NCBI GenBank assembly: GCA_964617665.1
Contig: CAZUAH010000016.1
Location: 1-61,825, forward strand
Direction of reading: 5' to 3'
Length of the DNA stretch: 61,825 nucleotides
Origin: JADHUC01 sp964617665
Lineage (GTDB): Bacteria; Planctomycetota; Planctomycetia; Pirellulales; Pirellulaceae
This document shows positions 26,344 to 35,060 of this stretch, one piece after another. The number at the start of each line of letters is the position of its first letter. Positions within the stretch are counted from its first letter, which is position 1. Position numbers and translations under genes: made by a program. Under the pieces are notes generated by a model that saw only the letters and a program-made list of their open reading frames with translations, was not told the DNA's origin and did no database searches.

Positions 26344-28188
26344 CTATTCTCCCTCGAGTCCTCTGCCACGTTCCAGGACCACCAGTTGGTCTACTTCGTA
26401 CGCCGGGAAATCCTCTCGGCTACCGTCGCTCCACACCACGTGAATCCGGTCCACGCGGTCTATGTCGCCGAGCCCAAAGTGGGCTCGTGGATCGTTGGCA
26501 CAAAGATAGCTGTATGACGGTTGAATCAAGCGGATCAAACGCCGATCCCCGGCGACCACAGTTACTCTCGCACCATAATCGTCCCGACCGCCCCAATCGG
26601 GATTGACAGCCTGGACCTGCAACCAGCGGCCCTTTTTTTCCGTCTGGTTCAGGTACAGTCGGGCACGGCTGGCGACGTTTGTTACCAGGAAGTCCACGTC
26701 CCCGTCGTTGTCGACATCCCCTACCGCCAGACTGCGCGAAAGTTCTGCTGTGCCCAGGAACGGGTCGCGGGCGCACTTCAATTCTGTCAGACGGCCCCCG
26801 CCATCGTTCAAGAACACTTGGTTCTCCTCGGCGTACGGATGCCAGAACTCCGCAAGCGCAGATGGAATGCGGCCGCTTCTGCGCTTGCCCGCCGTTCGCC
26901 GAACGGCACCATTCACAACGGCCAAGTCCAGGTCGCTATCGTGGTCGAGGTCTACCAATGCCGTGCCGAATCCCGTGTGCGCGAGACTCGGCGCGACGAT
27001 TCCCACCACCGCGGCTCGGTCTTCCCAGAAACCGCCTTCCTGGCACAGATACGCGGCATTCGCTTCGCCGTCCAAGCCGCACACGATCATGTCCAAAGTC
27101 GAGTTCCCGTCTACGTCGCCCAAGGCAATTCCCATACTGGCCTGGGCCGCCCCACGCCCATCGTACGCGCAGCCGCAAAACAAGGCCGACTCCTCGAACT
27201 TGCCGTTGCCTTGATTAAGCCACACGAAGTTCTCGGTGCGATCGTTTGCGACGTAAATGTCCGTGAGACCATCGCCATCGAAGTCCGTGCAAGTCACGCC
27301 CATTCCCGGCCCTTCACGTGTCGCAATTCCCGAGGAGATTGACACGTCGCGAAAGCGTACGGCGTGATCTCCGGACGCGTTACTTGCCGGATCCGGCGCT
27401 ACGTCTCCCGTTTCGTTGCGAAACAGGCGGTCCGAAGTCGATGGGAACATGTGAGGGCCGCAGTAGTCCTGATCGCCGCCCCCAACTCGCGTACAGCGAA
27501 TATCGCGGTAGTTCACATAATTCGTCACGAATATGTCCAGCCAGCCATCGCGATCGTAATCGAATAGACACGCGGACATGCCCCACAGCGGGTTGTCCAC
27601 CCCCGCTTGGTGCGTGATGTCCACAAAAGTACCATCACCGCGATTCAAGTACAAACGATCGGGGCCTTGGTTGGTCACATACAAGTCTGGGTAGCCATCG
27701 TTGTTTACATCGCCAATTGCGATGCCCGTACCCAAACCGGGATCGCCCACGTGCGATCGTTCTGTCACGTCCTCGAACATCCCGTCGTCATTTTGGCGAT
27801 AGAGCCTATTGGTGAAACGGTTCTGCGTCTCGCGGAATACTGTGGTTTTCGCGTAACCACTACCCAAGTTCACCAAATAAATGTCCAGGTCGCCATCACG
27901 ATCGTAGTCGAATAGTGCGCCACCCGAACCATTGATTTCTGGCAAGAAAAAGGTGCCCGGTGGCTCCGTTTGGTGGACGAAGTCTAATCCAGCTTCGTCC
28001 GTCACATCTCGGAACAGAGGCCGCTGGGCTGCCTGTTCATTCGTTGTCTCGTCGCCAATCGGATCGACCGACGAATCGGGGGACCCACCGCAGCCGTGGA
28101 AGGCGGCAACCAGTACGGCCAAGATAACGCATACAGCACTGCGAACCGGCCATCTAGTGGGAAGGAAAACGGCGTCGACCATAGTCAC
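26344..28188 (-). CDS. CRTAC1/ASPIC-UnbV FG-GAP lipoprotein
   Basis: A 614-residue exported protein: hydrophobic signal, lipobox-like FHGCGG at about residues 31-35, several FG-GAP calcium-binding repeats (FDYDRDGDLDIYLV, GDVNNDGYPDLYV, TDFDGDGLTDIYV, GDVDNDGDVDFLV), and a C-terminal ASPIC/UnbV domain (YGARVTVVAGDRR to VVWSDGSREDF). It resembles the product of 21251-23041 in order of parts and is paired with a TPR gene just downstream. It is divergent from the next FG-GAP gene across 162 bases. The molecular role is not established for the family. Confidence 0.88.
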   Translation of the reverse strand: MTMVDAVFLPTRWPVRSAVCVILAVLVAAFHGCGGSPDSSVDPIGDETTNEQAAQRPLFRDVTDEAGLDFVHQTEPPGTFFLPEINGSGGALFDYDRDGDLDIYLVNLGSGYAKTTVFRETQNRFTNRLYRQNDDGMFEDVTERSHVGDPGLGTGIAIGDVNNDGYPDLYVTNQGPDRLYLNRGDGTFVDITHQAGVDNPLWGMSACLFDYDRDGWLDIFVTNYVNYRDIRCTRVGGGDQDYCGPHMFPSTSDRLFRNETGDVAPDPASNASGDHAVRFRDVSISSGIATREGPGMGVTCTDFDGDGLTDIYVANDRTENFVWLNQGNGKFEESALFCGCAYDGRGAAQASMGIALGDVDGNSTLDMIVCGLDGEANAAYLCQEGGFWEDRAAVVGIVAPSLAHTGFGTALVDLDHDSDLDLAVVNGAVRRTAGKRRSGRIPSALAEFWHPYAEENQVFLNDGGGRLTELKCARDPFLGTAELSRSLAVGDVDNDGDVDFLVTNVASRARLYLNQTEKKGRWLQVQAVNPDWGGRDDYGARVTVVAGDRRLIRLIQPSYSYLCANDPRAHFGLGDIDRVDRIHVVWSDGSREDFPAYEVDQLVVLERGRGLEGE

Positions 28189-28350
28189 GAAGGATCAACT
28201 TGGGCGTACGAATCAAGGTTCGACAGACGTTGACATCACGTCCTTGCTCGATGATACTCAATCGGCGCTCTGGCTTGAACGCCCCAGCGTGGTGCGTTGG
28301 CGCCATCAGATTCTCTCTGGTGTTGAAAGTGGCTATTCTCCCGGCCTGAA

Positions 28351-30153
28351 ATGACAGAAGTGGATTCCTCGTCAAACTGCCGTTTTCTTTGGCAACCCGT
28401 GTTGTGCGCCGTGGCGTTGGTCTTGGCCTTTGTCGGCTGCAGCGATCGTCCAGCGTCTCCAGGAAATGGGGCTGTGACACCTTCATCCGACGACCGTAAT
28501 CCGCCAGCGGCGGACGACGGTGCCATGCTTTCGCGAGAGGCTCGTCAATTCGTGTGGGATGTCGAGCACTTGGTATTCGTGGTTGAACAGAAGGTGCGCC
28601 CCAACATACAGAAAGCGCTGGCGTCGGCTGACCGCCAGGTGCTTTCGGAATATTTCGGTGCGGACTTCACGGCCAGGATACCAAAGGCGGATTGGCAAGA
28701 GAGATACAGTAGTGGCGATTTGCGGTACTTCGACTGGGACGTCGCCGACGAAGAGACTCGCGAGGTGGACGCAGAGGGATTTCTGGATCTGATGGCCGAG
28801 TATCGCGGGTTATTCTCGGACGAGACGGATGCCTGCAAGGTCGGTATTGGTCTGATTCGATTTGGCCCGGCGGATGGCAAGACGATGGACGGGCCGTGGC
28901 GGGGCGTCTGGCGAGTGCGCTTTGCCGGCCATCGCAATGGCGGACCAGTCGAGCTGTTCATGTTCCTGGCCATCGATTTGGAGCCAATCAACGAGCAGAT
29001 TACTGAGCGTCGGCATTGGATTCGTTCGGCTACGGTCGAGCAATTGAAACGCGTCGAATCTGCTTCACCGCTACTTCGCGAAATCACCGCCGAGTCCGGC
29101 ATCAACACCGAGACGCTGTATGACAACTGGTTGCCCGAGAACGATTTCAAGGCAAATACGGGCGGTGTATATCTGAACGACTACAATCTGGATGGTCGGC
29201 TTGATGTGCTCGTAGACGATGTGACCGCCGGCATCACACTTTACCAGGGCCAGGGCGACGGACGATTCGTCGACGAGACCGAACAAGCAGGGCTTCCCAA
29301 GGGGCACACCGCATTGTGGACGTTAAGCTGTTGGGCTGATTTTGACGGTGATGGCGACGAGGATCTCATCTCGCACGATCGGCTATACGACAACCAGGGC
29401 GATGGGACGTTCGATGATGTTACGGAGCGCACCAACCTATTGCTGACTCCTGCCGCCGGGTATGCAGTCGCCGACTACGACCTGGACGGCCGCGTGGACT
29501 TATATGTCTGTCATACCAATGCCTATCGTCTTGGGCAACGGGAGCGCGATTGCGTGCCGTGGATCGACGGCGGGCTTGGCATCAACAACGTGCTCTGGCG
29601 GAACATGGGCGATTGGCAGTTCGAAGATGTCACGGAAAAGACCAAAACGGCCGGCGGAGGCTCCAGTTGTTTCTCCGGCGTATGGCTCGATGTCAATCAA
29701 GATCTCCGCCCTGATTTGATGGCTATCAATGAATTTGGGCGTAACTCGCTGATGATCAACCAGGAGAACGGAGAATTTGCGGAGACATCCGTCGATCCCA
29801 TCTTCGGTGGGCTTTCAATGGGTGCAACGACGTTCGATTTTGATGACGACGGCCAGACCGATATCTACGTGGCAAACATGTACTCGAAGGCCGGCAACCG
29901 CATTCTGGCCAACACGGACACGACCGGTTACCCGGAAGACGTTTTCCGCAAGATTGTCGAGGCGACAAAGGGCAACAAGTTGTATCGGTCTCATGGCGAC
30001 GGGACGTTCGACGTGGTACCGCCCCAAGACATGGTGGCCTATGCGGGCTGGACTTACGGGTCGAACGGCCTCGATCTGAACGGGGACGGCTGGATGGACA
30101 TGTACACCACGGCCGGATTCAAATCGGAGATACGCGGCAAACCCGACGGGTGA
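28351..30153 (+). CDS. FG-GAP lipoprotein, part before an in-frame TGA
   Basis: 600 residues: lipoprotein signal with lipobox FVGCSD at about residues 28-33, an N-terminal alpha/beta region of about 200 residues without recognised family, then FG-GAP repeats (LNDYNLDGRLDVLV, ADFDGDGDEDLIS, ADYDLDGRVDLYV, FDFDDDGQTDIYV, LDLNGDGWMDMYT). The frame stops at TGA 30151-30153 directly after IRGKPDG, in the middle of what should be one domain. The same reading frame continues open for 650 bases after the TGA and encodes the missing ASPIC/UnbV end (see the next entry), so this is one gene split by a stop codon. Confidence 0.85.
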   Translation: MTEVDSSSNCRFLWQPVLCAVALVLAFVGCSDRPASPGNGAVTPSSDDRNPPAADDGAMLSREARQFVWDVEHLVFVVEQKVRPNIQKALASADRQVLSEYFGADFTARIPKADWQERYSSGDLRYFDWDVADEETREVDAEGFLDLMAEYRGLFSDETDACKVGIGLIRFGPADGKTMDGPWRGVWRVRFAGHRNGGPVELFMFLAIDLEPINEQITERRHWIRSATVEQLKRVESASPLLREITAESGINTETLYDNWLPENDFKANTGGVYLNDYNLDGRLDVLVDDVTAGITLYQGQGDGRFVDETEQAGLPKGHTALWTLSCWADFDGDGDEDLISHDRLYDNQGDGTFDDVTERTNLLLTPAAGYAVADYDLDGRVDLYVCHTNAYRLGQRERDCVPWIDGGLGINNVLWRNMGDWQFEDVTEKTKTAGGGSSCFSGVWLDVNQDLRPDLMAINEFGRNSLMINQENGEFAETSVDPIFGGLSMGATTFDFDDDGQTDIYVANMYSKAGNRILANTDTTGYPEDVFRKIVEATKGNKLYRSHGDGTFDVVPPQDMVAYAGWTYGSNGLDLNGDGWMDMYTTAGFKSEIRGKPDG

Positions 30154-30185
30154 CGGTGCGTTTGGCAGGTTGTCGTGACACAACC
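30151..30185 (+). promoter_or_regulatory. In-frame TGA followed by a SECIS-like hairpin
   Basis: TGA 30151-30153 is followed after 14 bases by a perfect 6-bp stem, GGTTGT (30168-30173) and ACAACC (30180-30185), with loop CGTGAC whose second and third bases are GU. Spacing, stem and guanine near the loop start are compatible with the loose bacterial selenocysteine-insertion model. The alternative, a plain nonsense mutation or sequencing error beside a chance hairpin, is at least as likely. Confidence 0.3.
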
Positions 30186-30804
30186 ATTCAATCAAAGGGC
30201 GAATTGCGACGCGTTGGGAGAGTTGGACGTTGAAGAAGGGGAATTCTGGATGGAGAACCCCTGGGACCCAGGCGAACACAATCTGAGTGCGTTCGAACGA
30301 AATCGAATGCTGTTGAATACAGGCGGGAAGCAGTTGATCGACATTTCGCATCTGACTACGGCGGATCTGGATAGCGATTCCCGTGCCGTGGTGGCCGGAG
30401 ACTTCGACCACGACGGAATGCCAGACTTGATCGTGCGCAGCAGTGGTGGCGGGCCATTGAAGCTGTATCGCAACCTCTGGCCCCAGACTCATTGGCTACA
30501 AGTCTCTCTGCGCGGCGTGCAGTCGAACAGCTTGGGCTTGGGTGCCAAGTTGAAACTAGAAGCCGGAGACCGAACCCTGTGGCGTGAGTTGTATCCTGTT
30601 TGCAGCTTTCTATCACAGATGCCCAGCCTTGTCCGATTTGGCTTGGGTGATGCGTCGCGTGTGGACCGTTTGACGGTCTACTGGCCCTCGGGCAAGGTGC
30701 AAACGTTCGCTGATCTAGAACTCGATCGCCATATCGAGATCACGGAAGATAATCCAGTTCCCCGCGTTGTCGGCGCGAGTGCCGAGCAACCGCAGCCCGA
30801 ATAG
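30175..30804 (+). CDS. C-terminal ASPIC/UnbV part of the interrupted FG-GAP protein
   Basis: This piece could start only at a GTG with no ribosome site and has no signal peptide, so it is unlikely to be an independent gene. It is in the same frame as 28351-30153. It carries one more FG-GAP motif (GDFDHDGMPDLIV) and a complete ASPIC/UnbV domain (LGLGAKLKLEAGDRTLW to VYWPSGKVQTF), which members of the CRTAC1 family carry at their end. Across the TGA the sequence reads KPDG-stop-RCVWQVVV. The absence of further stops or shifts in 650 bases means the break is recent, artificial or read through. It may be annotated as a separate frame by automatic tools. Confidence 0.75.
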   Translation: MTQPFNQRANCDALGELDVEEGEFWMENPWDPGEHNLSAFERNRMLLNTGGKQLIDISHLTTADLDSDSRAVVAGDFDHDGMPDLIVRSSGGGPLKLYRNLWPQTHWLQVSLRGVQSNSLGLGAKLKLEAGDRTLWRELYPVCSFLSQMPSLVRFGLGDASRVDRLTVYWPSGKVQTFADLELDRHIEITEDNPVPRVVGASAEQPQPE

Positions 30805-30882
30805 TGGGCCTCGGGCGTTTGCGTTCCTCTGCTCACGCTATCAGCGTTCGAAAACACCGGGACAACCTTCAACCTAAGTGGC

Positions 30883-32259
30883 GTGGATGTCATGCGATTT
30901 CCCAGACTCATTCATTTGCGGGCTGTTTGGTTCGGCTGCCTCGTCGCTGTAGCGTTTGTTGGCTGTGATGGGACGGCAGACAAGGCGGGCGGTCCTGACC
31001 CGGCTCCTAAGCCCACAGCAGAAACGCGCCCCGACGTCGATCCGTCTGTCAAGCCACCGCTCACGACGCTCGGCCAGAGCTTGGATCCAGAGCAGGCCAT
31101 TGCGCTCGTGCGTGAATTGGGCGGAGAGGTTACCACAGAACAGCAAGATGAAGGCCAGATCGTGGTCGGTATAGACCTGACCGGAACGCCGATTAGCAAC
31201 GCGGGACTTCGGCAGTTGGGTGGGCTGGCGGAACTCAAGACACTTATCCTCGCTGGCACGCAGGTCACCGACATCGGTCTCGTGCATCTGAGCGGGCTGT
31301 CTGGTCTGGAGGAATTGGGATTCGAAGGCTGCCTTATCACGGACGCCGGCATTACGCTTCTGGAACCATTCAGAAACCTCCGCAAGCTGCGGCTGACGGG
31401 GACACCGGTCAGCGATCGAGGGTTGGAAGGCCTGAAAGGCTTCAAGAAGCTTGAGGAGCTTTGGCTGGCCGACACGCGAGTCACAGGCAGAGGACTTCGG
31501 CATCTCAAAGGGTTGACTGGGATGCGGATGCTGAATCTGAAGAGGGCCCAGGTGGGCAACGACGACTTGGTCCATCTCGCCGGGATGAAAGACCTCACAT
31601 ACTTGAACCTTGTGGGCACGCAGGTCGACGATGAGGGTGTTCAGCAAGTAGCCGGGTTTTCGAAGCTTGACGAGTTATATTTGCCCGCGGCGATCAGTGA
31701 TGTGGGGCTTGCCAACGTGAGTGGTCTAAGCCTCTTGAAATATCTGTTCGTCGCCGATGCCAACGTCACGGACGAGGGCGTGAAGCACTTGGGCGGATTG
31801 TCCGATTTGGAGGCTCTCGGGTTGCGCGGTACGAAGCTGACGGACGCGGGTATGGCAACCGTGGCCGCGCTGAGCAAGCTTCGGATTCTGAATGTATCGG
31901 ATACGGGAATCACCGATCAGGGAGTGGAGCACCTGAGCGACTTGGTCGCGCTGGAATACCTAGAGTTGAACGGCAACCAAATCACCGACGAGGCGCTAAG
32001 TCACTTGGCAAATCTCAAATCGCTTGAGGTTCTAGGGTTGGCGGGAACGCAAGTAACAGATGCCGGCTTAGAGCGTTTGAAAGACCTCAAGAGCCTTCGG
32101 AGCCTGATGCTTAGCGGCACAAGTGTAACCGACGCCGGATTGACATCCCTGTACGCATTGAGGGATCTACAAGCGGTTCAGTTGGTCAACACGAAGGTAA
32201 CGCAGCAGGGTGTGGAGGAGTTCGAAAAGGCCGTCCCCAAACTGCAGATTGTGCGATAG
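30883..32259 (+). CDS. Leucine-rich-repeat lipoprotein
   Basis: A 458-residue exported lipoprotein: signal with VAFVGC lipobox around residue 27, a Pro-rich spacer, then about thirteen leucine-rich repeats of 24 residues with the pattern VTDAGLxxLxxLxxLxxLxLxGT. The repeats are unusually regular, indicating a continuous curved solenoid for protein binding. It starts 78 bases after the FG-GAP gene and ends 43 bases before the diheme cytochrome gene, on the same strand, so it may be part of a long transcript reaching to 42654. It is a layout relative of the LRR protein at 15106. Confidence 0.86.
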   Translation: MDVMRFPRLIHLRAVWFGCLVAVAFVGCDGTADKAGGPDPAPKPTAETRPDVDPSVKPPLTTLGQSLDPEQAIALVRELGGEVTTEQQDEGQIVVGIDLTGTPISNAGLRQLGGLAELKTLILAGTQVTDIGLVHLSGLSGLEELGFEGCLITDAGITLLEPFRNLRKLRLTGTPVSDRGLEGLKGFKKLEELWLADTRVTGRGLRHLKGLTGMRMLNLKRAQVGNDDLVHLAGMKDLTYLNLVGTQVDDEGVQQVAGFSKLDELYLPAAISDVGLANVSGLSLLKYLFVADANVTDEGVKHLGGLSDLEALGLRGTKLTDAGMATVAALSKLRILNVSDTGITDQGVEHLSDLVALEYLELNGNQITDEALSHLANLKSLEVLGLAGTQVTDAGLERLKDLKSLRSLMLSGTSVTDAGLTSLYALRDLQAVQLVNTKVTQQGVEEFEKAVPKLQIVR

Positions 32260-32302
32260 AATAGATCGCGTGATCCTTCGGTAAGTCGGTGGCTGGACTC
32301 AA

Positions 32303-33127
32303 ATGAGCAAGCGTTGGATTTTCGCGTTGATTGTGTTGGTGGCCGTGGGGGGAGGCCTGTGGTGGGGGCTGGAGCAGCGTCGGCCGGAGACCACCCCAGC
32401 GATACGCGGGCAGAAGATAGCCGTACGGCTGGGATGCTTCGCTTGCCACGGCCCGGAAGGTGCAGGTGGGGTCGCTGACCCAACGTCGCCAGGTGGAGAG
32501 GTCCCCAGTTGGAGCTACGCGACCGCTAAACTCTTCATTTCCTGCAACAAGGACATTCGCGACTGGATCCTATACGGTGAACCGCGCCGCGAGGCTGAAC
32601 GACGGGAAAAGGCGGGTACCGAACGTCCCTTCGTCCCCATGCCGGCCTATGAGGGCGAGTTGTCGTCACAAGAACTTGACGATCTGGTTGCCTATTTCCT
32701 CGCTGTTTCAGGCTGGGTTCCCGAAATGCCGGAAGACGCGTATGAGGGGCGCAAGATCGCCGTTGAACTCGGCTGCTTCGGCTGCCATGGACCTTCCGGT
32801 ATGGGCGGTGTCGCGAATCCGGGCAGTTTCAAGGGGCACATTCCTCCATGGGATGGCGACGAGTTCACGGAACTGGTTCGCGACGATAATGAACTGCGCG
32901 AGTGGATTTTGGAAGGCAGGATACGCCGTCTTTGGGATGACCCAGCGGCAAGCCTCTTCCTCCAGCGACAGAAGACCTCGATGCCGGCCTACCACGATTA
33001 CCTGTCCGACGAGGAACTGGGCAAGGTGGTTACCTACATTCGATGGCTGCGTGCCGACAAACCGAGGCCGACGGGCGACGAGTCCGAGGCGGACAGCGTT
33101 ATTGCCATGATCTCAGGAGTCAAGTGA
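32303..33127 (+). CDS. Membrane-anchored diheme cytochrome c
   Basis: A 274-residue protein with an N-terminal transmembrane anchor (IFALIVLVAVGGGLWW) and two tandem class-I-like cytochrome c domains: heme motifs CFACH at about residue 45 and CFGCH at about residue 157. The two domains are internal duplicates (GCFACHGPEGAGGVADP against GCFGCHGPSGMGGVANP). Candidate axial methionines occur in FVPMPAYEGEL and TSMPAYHDYL at matching places. The next gene starts one base after the stop, so they are translationally coupled. Role: electron transfer to or from the two propeller-cytochrome fusions. Confidence 0.9.
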   Translation: MSKRWIFALIVLVAVGGGLWWGLEQRRPETTPAIRGQKIAVRLGCFACHGPEGAGGVADPTSPGGEVPSWSYATAKLFISCNKDIRDWILYGEPRREAERREKAGTERPFVPMPAYEGELSSQELDDLVAYFLAVSGWVPEMPEDAYEGRKIAVELGCFGCHGPSGMGGVANPGSFKGHIPPWDGDEFTELVRDDNELREWILEGRIRRLWDDPAASLFLQRQKTSMPAYHDYLSDEELGKVVTYIRWLRADKPRPTGDESEADSVIAMISGVK

Positions 33128-33128
33128 G

Positions 33129-35060
33129 ATGCGATCCTGGATCATCGGTGGACTGCTGGCTGCCGTTACCTTGTCGCTACTTGCGGCAATACTGCTTCCT
33201 GCGGTATTGGGACGCAGTGGGGCCGACGAATCTGCTTCAACCGTCTCGGGATCATCTTCCGCCGCTCCGAAATCCAAACAGGAACACGAGGCGGGCTACG
33301 GCTTCCAGGTTTTCGATGCGCAACCTGCCTGCGAGCGGGTTGGCGAGCCAATATATCACTCGCCGATGCACATTTGTCTTTCTCCAGACGAGCAACACGC
33401 GTACGTCGTCAACCAAACCGCCGATTCAGTATCCGTTTTGGACGTAGCTGAACAGAAAGTGCTTACGGAAATCTCGGTGGGCTGGCAGCCGACCCACGCG
33501 GTGATTTCTCCGGATGGCCGCAAGTTGTATGTCACATGCATGTACGACAACGTGATAAGTGTTGTCGATGTGGACAAACAGGAAGTCGTGCAAACGCTGT
33601 CGACCGGCTACGAACCAGTCGGTATCGCGTTATCGGCCGACGGTAAACGGATCGCGGTAGCCAACTCGCTATCGAATACCGTCTCGATCTACATGGCCGA
33701 CTCGGGCACGCAACTATTCGAAGTACCGGTTGGGCGACTGCCACGATATCTCACTTGGACACCCGATGGTAGGCGTGTGACTGTCGCGAATGCCCACTCG
33801 CGCGACGTGTCGATTGTTGATCCACTGCATGGGGCCGTGGTCGAGACAAGATCGTTGGACCGAGGCACCCAGATGCGTCACGTGGTTTGTTCCCGCGACG
33901 GACGCTGGACGCTCACCGCCACGCTTGTCGGCCACGACGAAATGATCACGATGCAGATGGAGCGGGGATGGATCAACTCGAACGGCTTTTCCGTTGTCGA
34001 CCTGGAGCAACCCGGGCATTTCGTCACATTGCTACTCGACCAAGTTCTATCTGGGGCAACGAATCCATGGGGCATGGCGGTATCGCAGGACGAGCAGCGG
34101 CTGTACGTAACGCTGGCCGGCATTCATCAGGTTGCGATCGTAGACCTGCCGGCCGCACTCGAACTGGTTGCCGAGACAACGTCAGAGGAAGTTCAACGGC
34201 TGTCGCAGGACGTCGAGATTCTCCAACGTCGAAAGATCGCTCGTCGCGTCGATTCTGGCGGAATCGGGCCGCGCAGTATCGTCGCATGCGAGACGAGTGG
34301 CGAGTTGCTGGTGGCAAATTACTTCAGCGATACTATCTCGGTGCTGGATGCCGAATCCGGTGAGGTCAAGGCGACAATTCGCCTTGGTCCGGAAAAAGAA
34401 ACGACGCTGTGGCGCGAAGGCGAAATGCGATTTAACGACGGTCGGATCTGCTTTCAGAACTGGTACAGTTGTGCAAGTTGCCACCAGGAAGACGCAACGA
34501 TCGATTCACTGAATTGGGACCTGATCAACGATGGAACGGGCAACCCAAAGAATGCCAAGTCGATGCACAACGGGCTGTACGCACCGCCGGCCATGTGGTC
34601 GGGCGTTCGAGCCGACCAGAACATAGGCGTGATGGCAGGCCAACGCTTCTTGGGATTCTTGCCTGACGACGACGTGCAGAAAGCGCTGATGGAATTCATC
34701 GGCAAACCACGTCGTGCGCCCAACCCTTATCGCGAACTCGATCCGGAGGCCATCGACCGAGGCAGGCGAGTTTTCTACCGTGCCCGCTGTGATGTCTGTC
34801 ACACACCGCCGTTGTACTCGGATCGAAGAAAACACGACATCGGACTGAATGGCTACACCAGCGAGGTTGATTTTCGGTCGCGTTTTGACACACCGCCGTT
34901 GCTAGAGTGCTATCGAACCGGACCGTACTTGCACGACGGTCGAGCGGTGACCCTGCATGAGCTGTTCACCGAACACAATTCGCAGAACATGCACGGACTG
35001 ACGCAAGGGCTCTCAGAAGTGGAACTGGATGATCTTGTGGCGTTTCTCAGGAGTCTTTGA
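33129..35060 (+). CDS. YVTN beta-propeller fused to diheme peroxidase-like cytochrome
   Basis: A 643-residue exported protein. After the signal/anchor (residues 1-28) comes a seven-bladed YVTN/YncE-type propeller (for example HAYVVNQTADSVSVLDVAEQ and KLYVTCMYDNVISVVDVD) up to about residue 420, then a diheme domain with CASCH (about 447) and CDVCH (about 554). The C-terminal TPPLLECYRTGPYLHDGRAV segment is typical of the MauG / bacterial cytochrome c peroxidase group. Members oxidise proteins or peroxide, or accept electrons; which applies here is unknown. It is coupled to the preceding cytochrome gene (one base gap) and overlaps the next gene by one base. Confidence 0.85.
   Translation: MRSWIIGGLLAAVTLSLLAAILLPAVLGRSGADESASTVSGSSSAAPKSKQEHEAGYGFQVFDAQPACERVGEPIYHSPMHICLSPDEQHAYVVNQTADSVSVLDVAEQKVLTEISVGWQPTHAVISPDGRKLYVTCMYDNVISVVDVDKQEVVQTLSTGYEPVGIALSADGKRIAVANSLSNTVSIYMADSGTQLFEVPVGRLPRYLTWTPDGRRVTVANAHSRDVSIVDPLHGAVVETRSLDRGTQMRHVVCSRDGRWTLTATLVGHDEMITMQMERGWINSNGFSVVDLEQPGHFVTLLLDQVLSGATNPWGMAVSQDEQRLYVTLAGIHQVAIVDLPAALELVAETTSEEVQRLSQDVEILQRRKIARRVDSGGIGPRSIVACETSGELLVANYFSDTISVLDAESGEVKATIRLGPEKETTLWREGEMRFNDGRICFQNWYSCASCHQEDATIDSLNWDLINDGTGNPKNAKSMHNGLYAPPAMWSGVRADQNIGVMAGQRFLGFLPDDDVQKALMEFIGKPRRAPNPYRELDPEAIDRGRRVFYRARCDVCHTPPLYSDRRKHDIGLNGYTSEVDFRSRFDTPPLLECYRTGPYLHDGRAVTLHELFTEHNSQNMHGLTQGLSEVELDDLVAFLRSL

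Noticed and set aside
30175..30804. A separate gene starting at GTG 30175
   Set aside because: No ribosome site, no signal peptide, same frame as the upstream FG-GAP gene, and it encodes just the missing end of that protein. It is treated as the second part of one interrupted gene.
28351..30804. Genome-wide reassignment of TGA to an amino acid
   Set aside because: Other genes here, such as 33129-35060 and 40388-42040, end naturally at TGA with an overlapping start of the next gene, so TGA is used as stop.
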